7,321 bases of DNA from an uncultured Lachnospiraceae bacterium (GCA_910588885.1 CAJUSQ010000136.1:1-7321); one strand, 5' to 3'. Shown: positions 1 to 5,891, counted from the first letter of the stretch. A program made the numbers and translations. The notes: generated by a model not told the origin, from the sequence alone.

Positions 1-1
1 C

Positions 2-1342
2 CAGGACTTCCCCCTGATCCGGGATGCATCCAAGTGCATCAAATGCATGCGCTGCGTCCAGATCTGTGAAAAAGTCCAGGGCTTAAATATCTGGGATATT
101 GTAAACACCGGAAAACGTACCAGCGTCAATGTCTCCCACAGCAGGCGCATTGAGGAAGCGGACTGCGCCCTTTGCGGCCAGTGTATTACCCACTGCCCGG
201 TAGGCGCCCTGCGGGAGCGGGACGATGTGGAACGGGTGGTGGACGCCATTGCGGATGAGGATAAAATCGTGGTAGTGCAGATTGCACCGGCCGTCCGGGC
301 CGCCTGGGGAGAAGGCTTCGGCATGACCAGAGAACAGGCCACCGTGAAGCGCTTGGTGGCAGCCCTTCGAAAAAGCGGCATCGACTACATATTTGATACG
401 AATTTTTCGGCAGACCTTACGATTATGGAGGAAGGAAGCGAATTTTTAGAGCGGCTTTCCCAAAAAGGGGACCATACATGGCCCATGTTTACCTCCTGCT
501 GCCCGGGCTGGGTACGTTTCCTGAAATCCCAGTATCCCGACATGGTATCCCAGCTTTCCACGGCAAAATCTCCTCAGCAGATGTTCGGCGCTGTGGCGAA
601 AAGCTATTATGCCCAGCTTCTGGGCGTGGAGCCGGAGCGGATTTTTTCCGTATCCATTATGCCCTGTACGGCCAAAAAGCAGGAAGCAGACCTTCCGGTA
701 ATGAATGATGCCGGAGCCGGACAGGATGTGGACGTGGTACTGACCACCCGGGAAGTCGGCCGTTTCCTGCGGGCAAAGCACATTAAGCCCCAGATCCTGA
801 AGGAAGAAGAGTTCGACATGCCTCTTGGCGTGGGCACCGGGGCCGCCGTGATTTTCGGCGTAACCGGAGGCGTTATGGAAGCGGCTTTGCGCAGCGCCCA
901 TTATTTGGCAACCGGGAAAAATCCCGATCCTGACGCATTTAAGGCTGTCCGGGGTTCGGAAGGCATCCGGGAAGCGGAATTTGACATTGCGGGAACAACA
1001 GTTCGAGCAGCCATTGTCAGCGGCCTGGGAAATACCAGAGAGCTGATGGAAGCCATTCGAAGCGGCCAGGCGGAATATGATTTCGTGGAAGTAATGGCCT
1101 GCCCGGGTGGATGCTCCGGCGGCGGCGGACAGCCCATCTGTGACGGCGTGGAGCTGGCAGATGTCCGGGGCAGCAAGCTGTACCAGCTGGATTCGGAAGC
1201 GCCCATCCGTTTCTCTCACGAGAACCCGTCCATTACGCAAATTTACCAGGATTATTTGGAAAAACCCCTGTCCCATCGGGCTCATGAGCTTTTACATACG
1301 GATCATGAAGGGTGGAAAATGCCGGAGAAGCCGGAAAAGTAG
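2..1342 (+). CDS. hydA: [FeFe] hydrogenase catalytic subunit, 5'-truncated by window edge
   Basis: Catalytic subunit of a group A [FeFe] hydrogenase, which reversibly reduces protons to H2 with electrons from ferredoxin and/or NADH in the cytoplasm of fermenting anaerobes. The frame is open from base 2, so the N-terminus lies outside the window; Met at 47 falls inside an iron-sulfur motif and is not the start. Two 4Fe-4S motifs are visible: CIKCMRCVQIC (35-67) and CALCGQCITHCP (164-199). All three H-cluster signatures follow: TSCCPGW (491-511), MPCTAKK (659-679) and EVMACPGGCSGGGGQP (1088-1135). These supply the four cluster cysteines, the proton-relay cysteine and the lysine. The C-terminus has the small-subunit-like segment (HENPSITQIYQDYL, then an HELLHTDH tail), so the 3' end is intact. 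The missing front prevents deciding between a monomeric enzyme and the HydA subunit of a bifurcating HydABC complex. It is followed by its own terminator, so it ends its transcription unit. Family assignment is very secure. Confidence 0.97.
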   Translation, partial: QDFPLIRDASKCIKCMRCVQICEKVQGLNIWDIVNTGKRTSVNVSHSRRIEEADCALCGQCITHCPVGALRERDDVERVVDAIADEDKIVVVQIAPAVRAAWGEGFGMTREQATVKRLVAALRKSGIDYIFDTNFSADLTIMEEGSEFLERLSQKGDHTWPMFTSCCPGWVRFLKSQYPDMVSQLSTAKSPQQMFGAVAKSYYAQLLGVEPERIFSVSIMPCTAKKQEADLPVMNDAGAGQDVDVVLTTREVGRFLRAKHIKPQILKEEEFDMPLGVGTGAAVIFGVTGGVMEAALRSAHYLATGKNPDPDAFKAVRGSEGIREAEFDIAGTTVRAAIVSGLGNTRELMEAIRSGQAEYDFVEVMACPGGCSGGGGQPICDGVELADVRGSKLYQLDSEAPIRFSHENPSITQIYQDYLEKPLSHRAHELLHTDHEGWKMPEKPEK

Positions 1343-1361
1343 TTTTTACATAAAAATACAG

Positions 1362-1405
1362 AAAGCGTCGCAGTCCTTGAAGTATCGGGATTGCGGCGCT
1401 TTTTG
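1362..1405 (+). terminator. Intrinsic terminator behind the hydrogenase gene
   Basis: A 15-nt left arm AAAGCGTCGCAGTCC (1362-1376), a loop of about 11 nt, and a right arm GGATTGCGGCGCTTT (1388-1402) pair along their whole length, with two G-U wobbles. The right arm runs into a short T tract (TTTTT, 1400-1404). It begins 20 bases after the hydrogenase stop codon. It should separate the hydrogenase from everything downstream, so the downstream genes need another promoter, and none is obvious. Confidence 0.88.
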
Positions 1406-1420
1406 TCCGTACGTTTATCC

Positions 1421-1963
1421 GGAGGGCGCATTGTAAATGAAGTGCTGATGCACGGAGCTAAAATTCTAACCGGCATGAAAGGGGCCTGCGGCACGAAGAT
1501 TAACTGTGCGGCGGCGGCGGTAACGGCAAACGTGATTTTCGGCTACAACGTAGGGGCGCTTCCGGATGGCAGAAAAGCCGGGGAACCTATTTCTGAGGGA
1601 GGCATTTCTCCCCATCAGGGCCGGAATATCAGCGGGCCTGTGGCAACCTACCGTTCGGTCAGCAAAATTGACCATACGCAGCTGACGAACGGCTCCGTTT
1701 TGAATATGAGGTTCAGTCCCAACACCCTGAAGGATTTGGAAAGCATGCGGAAGTTTTCTTCCATGCTGCGGACGTTTTTGGAAACCGGAGGATTTTTTGT
1801 CCAGTTTAATATTGTGGATACGGATACGCTGCGGGCGGCCCAGCGCGAGCCGGAGAAGTACCGGGATCTTCTGGTGCGGGTAGCCACCTACAGCGCCTAT
1901 TTTGTTGAGCTGGGGGAAAACCTGCAGAACGATATTATCAACCGGATGGAAATGGAAGTTTAA
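1421..1963 (+). pseudogene. C-terminal remnant of a glycyl radical enzyme, radical glycine replaced by Thr
   Basis: About 180 residues matching the C-terminal quarter of glycyl radical enzymes (normally about 800 residues). Recognisable blocks are VTANVIFGYNVGALPDGRKAGEP, then a GGISPHQGRN stretch, a SVSKIDHTQLTNGSVLN-like stretch, ETGGFFVQFNIVDTDTLR, and the terminal RVATYSAYFVELGENLQNDIINR. The wording is closest to what I remember of the benzyl/alkylsuccinate-synthase-like branch, which adds hydrocarbons to fumarate, but the subgroup is uncertain. The front is gone, including the thiyl-radical cysteine loop. In the radical loop, normally RV-x-G-Y, the codon at 1886-1888 is ACC (Thr), two base changes away from any glycine codon. 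Homology starts almost immediately after the hydrogenase terminator. In-frame start codons are GTG 1442 and ATG 1448, neither with a convincing ribosome site. It cannot act as a radical enzyme as it stands; a deletion remnant is most likely. No activating-enzyme gene is in the window. Confidence 0.8.
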
Positions 1964-1986
1964 TTTTATATTGAAAAAATATAAAA
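1964..1986. repeat. All-A/T inverted repeat in front of the VOC gene
   Basis: TTTTATAT (1964-1971) and ATATAAAA (1979-1986) are perfect 8-bp inverted arms around a 7-nt loop. They start right after the stop codon of the glycyl-radical remnant and lie just before the AAGGAGG ribosome site (1994-2000) of the next gene. Arms made only of A and T form a weak hairpin without terminator features. The 44-bp gap is strikingly AT-rich, but I do not see a well-spaced -35/-10 pair in it. Confidence 0.4.
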
Positions 1987-2007
1987 ATAACATAAGGAGG
2001 GAAATGC

Positions 2008-2484
2008 ATGGATTTTTCAATAAGACCGCTTCATTGCGGGATCAGTGTCAGCAGTCTGGAGGATGCGGCCCGTTGGTTTAAAGAAATCCTGGGATTTTGT
2101 GAAGTATTTAGGGACGAGCTTCCGGAGGCAGGATTCCGGCTGGCTTTTTTGAGGAACGGGGAATTTGAAATCGAGTTGTTTGAGTGTTACGAATACCAGC
2201 CCATGCCGGAAGGGCGGAAACTGCCCAATGAGGATGTAAAGACCCTGGGAACAAAGCACATCTGCTTTGCGGTGGATGATTTGGACGGATTTGCGGAGCA
2301 TTGCAGGAAGCATTCGGTGAAGCTCGTGATGGGGCCGGTGCACTTACTGGGGAACTACGCCTGCTTTATCCATGGGCCGGAGGATATTTTGATTGAATTT
2401 ATAGAGCGTAAAAGGCAGCAGGAGGAAGAGGATGGAACGAAGAAAAGAGCCGTTGATGAAAAACATGGCATTGGTAGGCTATGA
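2008..2484 (+). CDS. VOC/glyoxalase-fold metalloprotein
   Basis: Small protein of the vicinal oxygen chelate superfamily (glyoxalase I, methylmalonyl-CoA epimerase, extradiol dioxygenases), which uses a divalent metal held by paired beta-alpha-beta-beta-beta modules. The two modules cover about residues 5-60 and 80-133. Likely metal ligands are in the expected places: His9 (LHCGISV), Glu56 (FEIELFE), His84 (TKHICFAV) and Glu130 (ILIEFIE). Start ATG 2008 has an ideal AAGGAGG seven bases upstream. The domain is complete by about residue 134. The final ~24 residues (acidic/basic, QQEEEDGTKKR and onward) are a readthrough of the next gene's ribosome site and start in another frame, giving a 53-bp overlap. 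The reaction is unknown. In an oxygen-free setting an isomerase, epimerase or lyase role is more likely than a dioxygenase, and tautomerase neighbours suit a keto/enol or epimerisation chemistry. Confidence 0.85.
   Translation: MDFSIRPLHCGISVSSLEDAARWFKEILGFCEVFRDELPEAGFRLAFLRNGEFEIELFECYEYQPMPEGRKLPNEDVKTLGTKHICFAVDDLDGFAEHCRKHSVKLVMGPVHLLGNYACFIHGPEDILIEFIERKRQQEEEDGTKKRAVDEKHGIGRL
2420..2425 (+). promoter_or_regulatory. Ribosome binding site fixing the LVIVD-protein start
   Basis: AGGAGG lies six bases before ATG 2432, inside the 3' end of the VOC gene. It favours ATG 2432 over the internal in-frame ATG at 2456, which has no good site, even though this makes a 53-bp gene overlap. Confidence 0.75.
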
Positions 2485-3403
2485 CGACCTGGACGGCAGG
2501 CCGGCATTTCAGATGGCCATGCAGAAGGCAAATGGGAAATATTACTTGTATACGGCCTCCTGGCGTCACAATGGCTGGACGGTGTTGGACGTAACAGACC
2601 CCGCCAGTCCCAGAAAGGTCCGGTGGGTTCAGGGCCCCTGGTTTTATGAAGGGATACGGGACGGACAGAATACGTGTAAAATCCAGGTGGCGGACGGGCT
2701 AATGATTACGGCCCACGGGACCATGGCCAGCTTTCTTACCGGTTGTGCGCCAAATCTTCCGGCTTGGTGCGGGATGATGGTATGGGATGTAAAGACAGAT
2801 CCCAAAAACCCTAAGCTGCTGGGACAATTTGAATGTTCCGGCGGGCAGGGGGTCCATCGTTCCTTCTACAGCGGCGGACGGTATGCCTATCTTACGGGCT
2901 GCTGCGAAGGATATGAGAGCTTTATTTTACGAATTATGGACCTGAAAGACCCCAAACACCCCAGGGAGGCGTCCCGGTGGTGCGTCCCGGAACAGGTGAT
3001 CCGGGGAGAGAGTAAAACCGGGTTTGGGGAGCATTTGAAAAAGCCGTTTGTCCATGCGGTAACGGTAAAGGATGATGTGGCTTATCTGGCTTATGCCAAT
3101 GTGGGCCTTGTGATGCTGGACGTCAGGGATAAAAAGAACCCGGTATTTATGGGGAAGGTCCCGCTGAACCCGCCTTTTGGCCGGGGAGCTTCCGGCGCGC
3201 CGGTACATAGCGCTTTCCCTCTGGGAGACCGGCCTTATGTGGTGGTATCTACAGAAGGGGAACGGAGCCGTTATTTTGACGGGAAGAAGGAAGAGGGCTT
3301 TGGCAAAAAAATCGTTACCCAGGCCATGAATATGATTGGGATTGTGGAGATCACCGATCCGGGGGAGCCGAATTTGATTTCCGTATTTCCTTACCGGGAC
3401 TGA
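2432..3403 (+). CDS. LVIVD-repeat (beta-propeller-like) protein, C-terminus apparently lost
   Basis: Protein built from recurring strands of the LVIVD type, in which each unit ends in a D-hydrophobic-x-DP-x-x-P turn. Units are visible at about residues 36-66 (WTVLDVTDPASP), 113-134 (MVWDVKTDPKNP), 149-183 (LRIMDLKDPKHP), 214-245 (LVMLDVRDKKNP) and 268-320 (IGIVEITDPGEP). Such repeats are thought to form beta-propellers; no enzymatic activity is established for the family to my knowledge. There is no signal peptide or membrane segment, so it looks cytoplasmic. Homologues I remember continue for roughly another 80-110 residues after the ISVFP-like segment; here only YRD and a stop follow. The same bases then encode, in another frame, the PGLIDGHVH motif of the next gene. 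The protein is therefore probably truncated at a join. Its role is unknown; binding a substrate or scaffolding the neighbouring enzymes would fit. Confidence 0.75.
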   Translation: MERRKEPLMKNMALVGYDDLDGRPAFQMAMQKANGKYYLYTASWRHNGWTVLDVTDPASPRKVRWVQGPWFYEGIRDGQNTCKIQVADGLMITAHGTMASFLTGCAPNLPAWCGMMVWDVKTDPKNPKLLGQFECSGGQGVHRSFYSGGRYAYLTGCCEGYESFILRIMDLKDPKHPREASRWCVPEQVIRGESKTGFGEHLKKPFVHAVTVKDDVAYLAYANVGLVMLDVRDKKNPVFMGKVPLNPPFGRGASGAPVHSAFPLGDRPYVVVSTEGERSRYFDGKKEEGFGKKIVTQAMNMIGIVEITDPGEPNLISVFPYRD

Positions 3404-3420
3404 TTGACGGGCATGTGCAT
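3385..3420 (+). other. Join between a 3'-truncated and a 5'-truncated gene
   Basis: In frame 2 the LVIVD protein reads ISVFPYRD and stops at 3401-3403. In frame 1 the bases from 3391 read LPGLIDGHVHVLDG, the canonical first metal-binding strand of an amidohydrolase. That motif is normally preceded by 50-60 residues of beta-sandwich domain, and here it is preceded by sequence belonging to the other gene. The two coding signals meet within about 10 bases around 3388-3396 with no spacer, start codon or ribosome site. A deletion or an assembly join explains this better than a designed gene boundary. Confidence 0.65.
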
Positions 3421-4362
3421 GTCCTGGACGGCGCCTGGTTCAATTTCCCGAGAGAACGTATGTTTGAACGTGGAATTACCGGATGCATTGATCTTGGAAG
3501 CATATCCTGGCCGGGATTTAACCGGAACCGGAAAAGCTGCATCAATGATTTCCCGGCAGTGATTCAGGCAGCGCTGATGCTGACCGTAAAAGCGGAAATC
3601 GGCTGTGCCGCGGAGCTTTGGACAAATCTGGAAGAGGAAGTGGATATAGAACGTCTGAAGGAATGCTTTGCCGTAAATCAGGATATCCTGGTGGGGATTA
3701 AAATTTTAGTGGGCCGCAACGAAACGCCTACTCCGGAGCTGACCCAGGCAGTCCTGAAAAAAGCCCGGGAAGCCTGCGATGAAATCGGCTGCCGCCTGTT
3801 TGCCCATATTGCCAATCCGGTCATCCCGCCCGGGGAATGGCTTTCTTATTTAAAGCCCGGGGACGTGGTTACGCATACCTATAACAAAGGAAATATCTTA
3901 GACGAAACAGGGACCGTACGGCCGGAAGTATGGGAAGCCCGGGAAAGGGGAGTCCTTTTTGATACCGGACGCGGTTCCAGGAACTGGAGTGTGGAAATGG
4001 CAAAACCGGCCTTTGCCCAGGGATTTTATCCCCAGATGATTACCTCGGATTTGTCGGCTTTAAGCAATGATAAATACACCTCCAGGCTGAATGTGCATAT
4101 GGCGGAATGTATGGCGCTTGGCATGGAATTCAAGGATGTGCTGGCCTGTGTGACCGACGCTCCGGCAAGCCTGATGAACCATATGAAAACAGGGCTGAAG
4201 GTTGGATATCCGGCTAATATCAGCGTTCTGGAGTTAAAGGAAGGGGAAGTAACCTTCCGGGATGCCTTCGGCGTGGAAACCAAAGCGGGCTGCCAGGTGC
4301 TTCCGGTTGCCACGGTGGTAAAGGGAAAGGTTCTGTATGACCGGACGGATACGGGTTATTAA
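3415..4362 (+). CDS. COG3964-type amidohydrolase, N-terminally truncated
   Basis: Metal-dependent amidohydrolase of the COG3964 group (amidohydrolase/deacetylase family; studied relatives hydrolyse acetyl-(R)-mandelate-like esters, physiological substrate unclear). Homology begins at 3391 with PGLIDGHVHV, which carries the HxH metal motif (His codons 3412 and 3418). Counting from GTG 3415, further landmarks are Lys96 (GIKILVGR, probable carbamylated bridging lysine), His131 (FAHIANP), His154 (VTHTYNKGN), the DTGRG segment (183-187) and Asp212 (ITSDLS). The C-terminal beta-sandwich strands (GYPANISVLELKEG onward) are intact. Length is about 320 residues where about 370-390 is usual; the N-terminal beta-sandwich half is missing. 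GTG 3415 is the first usable start but would exclude the first His, and it has no clear ribosome site; only ATT or CTG codons lie further up in the conserved part. Family certain, functionality doubtful. If active, it would hydrolyse an ester or amide feeding the tautomerase/aldolase steps. Confidence 0.8.
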   Translation: MHVLDGAWFNFPRERMFERGITGCIDLGSISWPGFNRNRKSCINDFPAVIQAALMLTVKAEIGCAAELWTNLEEEVDIERLKECFAVNQDILVGIKILVGRNETPTPELTQAVLKKAREACDEIGCRLFAHIANPVIPPGEWLSYLKPGDVVTHTYNKGNILDETGTVRPEVWEARERGVLFDTGRGSRNWSVEMAKPAFAQGFYPQMITSDLSALSNDKYTSRLNVHMAECMALGMEFKDVLACVTDAPASLMNHMKTGLKVGYPANISVLELKEGEVTFRDAFGVETKAGCQVLPVATVVKGKVLYDRTDTGY

Positions 4363-4391
4363 ACAAAAAAGCTTGGAAGGAGGATGCAAAC

Positions 4392-4781
4392 ATGCCGACA
4401 ATTGATCTTACACTTCGGAAAGGCTGCCCGGATCGGGCACTGGAAGCCTGTATGAAGGAAATTTCCTGTGCAGCGGAAGAGATTCTGGAAAATACCAGGA
4501 CCGGGATGATCCGGATCAGTGTATTTGAAGCGGAAGAGGATATGATCCTGCAGGGAGGAGAAGGACAGACAGGTATCTGCCCCACGGTAATTTTTACCGT
4601 GGGGCCGGGCAGGAGCGTTCAGGCCCGGAAGGCATTCGGCAGAAGGATTACGGATATTTTGGTAAAAAATCTTGCTTGCGAGCCGAAAGAGGTGCGTGTG
4701 TATATCCTTTCCAGTGAAGGGAATTATTTTGCCATTGGCGGAAGGCCAAAAGTGTTTCAGGAGAAAAAGGAGATGAAATAA
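4392..4781 (+). CDS. Two-domain (fused) tautomerase-superfamily protein
   Basis: Two 4-oxalocrotonate-tautomerase-like beta-alpha-beta units in one chain of 129 residues. Domain 1 (residues 2-58) starts with MPTIDLTL, giving the N-terminal proline that is the usual catalytic base after Met removal. Domain 2 (64-118) starts at internal Pro64 (PTVIFTV). Counting Pro64 as position 1, Arg74, Arg102 and Phe113 fall exactly at the positions of Arg11, Arg39 and Phe50 of classic 4-oxalocrotonate tautomerase. Domain 1 lacks an Arg at the equivalent of Arg11. So the catalytic proline and the substrate-binding arginines sit in different halves, as in asymmetric fused tautomerases that assemble as trimers. 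Start ATG 4392 follows AAGGAGG (4377-4383) at eight bases. The gene directly abuts the next tautomerase, suggesting joint action on 2-hydroxy-dienoate/2-oxo-enoate type substrates. A perfect inverted repeat (4579-4605) sits at the domain boundary. Substrate unknown. Confidence 0.85.
   Translation: MPTIDLTLRKGCPDRALEACMKEISCAAEEILENTRTGMIRISVFEAEEDMILQGGEGQTGICPTVIFTVGPGRSVQARKAFGRRITDILVKNLACEPKEVRVYILSSEGNYFAIGGRPKVFQEKKEMK
4579..4605. repeat. Perfect 12-bp inverted repeat at the tautomerase domain boundary
   Basis: GCCCCACGGTAA (4579-4590), a TTT loop (4591-4593), then TTACCGTGGGGC (4594-4605) are perfectly complementary. The hairpin lies within the coding sequence and encodes CPTVIFTVG, the linker and first strand of domain 2. 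It is followed by CCGGGC rather than a T tract, so it is not an ordinary terminator. It could slow translation between domains, affect mRNA stability, or be a scar of the fusion. Confidence 0.8.
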
Positions 4782-5042
4782 ATGCCGGTATTAGCAACCA
4801 TCCAGTATCCGAAAGGAAAAGATCCGAAGCATGCCCAAAATCTGCTGGAACGGGTCGCAGACGTACTGATGGATGAATTAAAAGTAAAACCGGAGCAGGT
4901 GCGGGTGATTGTCCGGGAAATGGAAGGAACCCGTTACAGCGCCGGAGGGATTATGGGTTATGAGCTGGACGGGTTTTCAGAGGAACCCGAAAGCCGGACA
5001 AAAGCCAGGGAAGAAAAAAACAGGAGAAAACAGAATGCGTGA
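4782..5042 (+). CDS. 4-oxalocrotonate tautomerase family protein, single domain
   Basis: An 86-residue tautomerase-superfamily protein: about 60 residues of core plus a charged tail. It opens with MPVLATIQYP, so Met removal exposes the catalytic proline. The core contains VRVIVREM with Arg41, the counterpart of Arg39 in 4-oxalocrotonate tautomerase allowing one inserted residue, and RYSAGG, where Tyr52 replaces the usual Phe50. The usual Arg11 region reads YPKGKDP, with lysines instead of arginine. Residues 66-86 (SEEPESRTKAREEKNRRKQNA) form a highly charged tail that is not part of the fold. Start ATG 4782 directly follows the TAA of the preceding tautomerase, with AAGGAG (4767-4772) nine bases before it. 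Its stop overlaps the aldolase start by eight bases, so the three genes are surely co-translated. Expected chemistry is keto-enol or double-bond isomerisation of 2-oxo acids; the substrate cannot be read from the sequence. Confidence 0.88.
   Translation: MPVLATIQYPKGKDPKHAQNLLERVADVLMDELKVKPEQVRVIVREMEGTRYSAGGIMGYELDGFSEEPESRTKAREEKNRRKQNA
5022..5026 (+). promoter_or_regulatory. Ribosome binding site fixing the aldolase start
   Basis: AGGAG lies eight bases before ATG 5035, inside the charged tail of the tautomerase gene. The reading frame is open further upstream to an ATG at 4909, but the added 42 residues would be an out-of-frame reading of the tautomerase and do not resemble an aldolase N-terminus. 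Confidence 0.75.
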
Positions 5043-5799
5043 AAATAAAGCAAAGAAAAAGCTGCTTTTAGGAGAAACGGTGTTCGGTGTATTTGCCAAT
5101 GCGCTTTCTCCGGAGCTCATAGAGATCATGGGGATTTCCGGCCTTGATTTTGTGATGGTGGACAGTGAGCATTCCTCTTCGGGGCCGGAAACCAACCGTC
5201 TGCTGAATATGGCCGGGGAATGCCGGGGGATTACCATGATGACAAGGGTACCCGATAAACAGGGTGCTACGGTGCTCCGCTATTTGGATGCGGGGGCGCA
5301 AGGCATTTTGGTACCCCAGGTGAATACCAGGCAGGAGGCGGAGGCCATTGTGCGGGCAGCCGCGTATTATCCCCAGGGAATGCGGGGATTTACGCTGCCC
5401 AGGAATGCCGATTACGGAATCGGGGTTTCGGCAGAAACGTATATTGCCCATAACAATGAAAACCTGCTGCTTGCCGTCCAGTGTGAAAATATTGCCGGGG
5501 TTCCGAATCTGGACGAGATCGCAGCCACAGAAGGAGTGGACGTGGTATTTATCGGGCCCTTTGATCTGACGGAATCCATGGGGATCCCGGGGCAGACGGA
5601 GGATGTCCGGGTAAAACAGGTGATGGAACAAGTCCTTGCCGTAACCCGGGCCCACAAAAAATATGCCGGGATTTTTGCCGTATCGGCTCAACAGGCAAAG
5701 GAATATGAAAAAATGGGCTTCCGTTACATCATTGTCTGTACGGACCTGATGTTATTTGGAACGGCTTTGGGAAATATGCTGGAAACCTTGAAAAAATAA
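5035..5799 (+). CDS. HpcH/HpaI-family class II aldolase
   Basis: A 254-residue TIM-barrel aldolase of the HpcH/HpaI/GarL family, which cleaves or makes 2-oxo-4-hydroxy acids, typically giving pyruvate plus an aldehyde, with a divalent metal. Catalytic landmarks match the family: Asp43-Ser-Glu-His46 (FVMVDSEH, His as base), Arg71 (TRVP), the AGAQGILVPQV strand (86-96), Glu151 (AVQCEN) as metal ligand and Asp177 (VFIGPFDLTESMG) as second metal ligand. Length is normal for the family and both ends look complete. The start ATG 5035 overlaps the tautomerase stop by eight bases (ATGCGTGA), which implies translational coupling. Following two tautomerases and preceding an alcohol dehydrogenase, it is well placed to cleave a tautomerised 2-oxo acid and hand the aldehyde on. 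Family members differ in aldehyde preference, so the product aldehyde is not predictable. Its stop codon lies in the first copy of a tandem repeat. Confidence 0.92.
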   Translation: MRENKAKKKLLLGETVFGVFANALSPELIEIMGISGLDFVMVDSEHSSSGPETNRLLNMAGECRGITMMTRVPDKQGATVLRYLDAGAQGILVPQVNTRQEAEAIVRAAAYYPQGMRGFTLPRNADYGIGVSAETYIAHNNENLLLAVQCENIAGVPNLDEIAATEGVDVVFIGPFDLTESMGIPGQTEDVRVKQVMEQVLAVTRAHKKYAGIFAVSAQQAKEYEKMGFRYIIVCTDLMLFGTALGNMLETLKK

Positions 5800-5883
5800 A
5801 AGAAATAAAGAAAAATAAAAGAAGTAAAGAAAAATAAAAGAAGTAAAGAAAATAAAAGAAGTAAAGAAAATAAAAGAAGTGAG
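5792..5883 (+). repeat. Five-copy purine-rich tandem repeat between aldolase and alcohol dehydrogenase
   Basis: Units of 19 bases with consensus AAAAATAAAAGAAGTAAAG occur at 5792-5810 (one change, GAAATAAAG), 5811-5829, 5830-5848, 5849-5866 (one A shorter) and 5867-5883 (one A shorter, ending GTGAG). The first copy contains the aldolase stop codon. The last copy has TGAGG instead of TAAAG, which creates the GAGG ribosome site (5881-5884) seven bases before the dehydrogenase ATG at 5892. The + strand has no C at all across the array, so the transcript is an unstructured purine-rich leader. Copy number is likely to vary by slippage. Confidence 0.9.
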
Positions 5884-5891
5884 GAAAAAAT

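Noticed and set aside
446..1285. 279-codon open frame on the minus strand
   Set aside because: It is the antisense of the hydrogenase core, has no recognisable domains, and the + strand carries all H-cluster motifs.
1391..1441. TTG at 1391 as start of the glycyl-radical fragment
   Set aside because: It lies in the right arm of the hydrogenase terminator and has no ribosome site; the first residues do not resemble the family.
1421..1963. Autonomous glycyl radical cofactor (YfiD/GrcA-like spare part)
   Set aside because: Such proteins are shorter, resemble pyruvate formate-lyase and keep the radical glycine; this one has Thr there.
4909..5034. Upstream extension of the aldolase to ATG 4909
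   Set aside because: The extra 42 residues are an out-of-frame reading of the tautomerase; ATG 5035 has a proper AGGAG and matches the family's N-terminus.
5792..5883. CRISPR array
   Set aside because: The units are contiguous 17-19-bp tandem copies without unique spacers or dyad symmetry.
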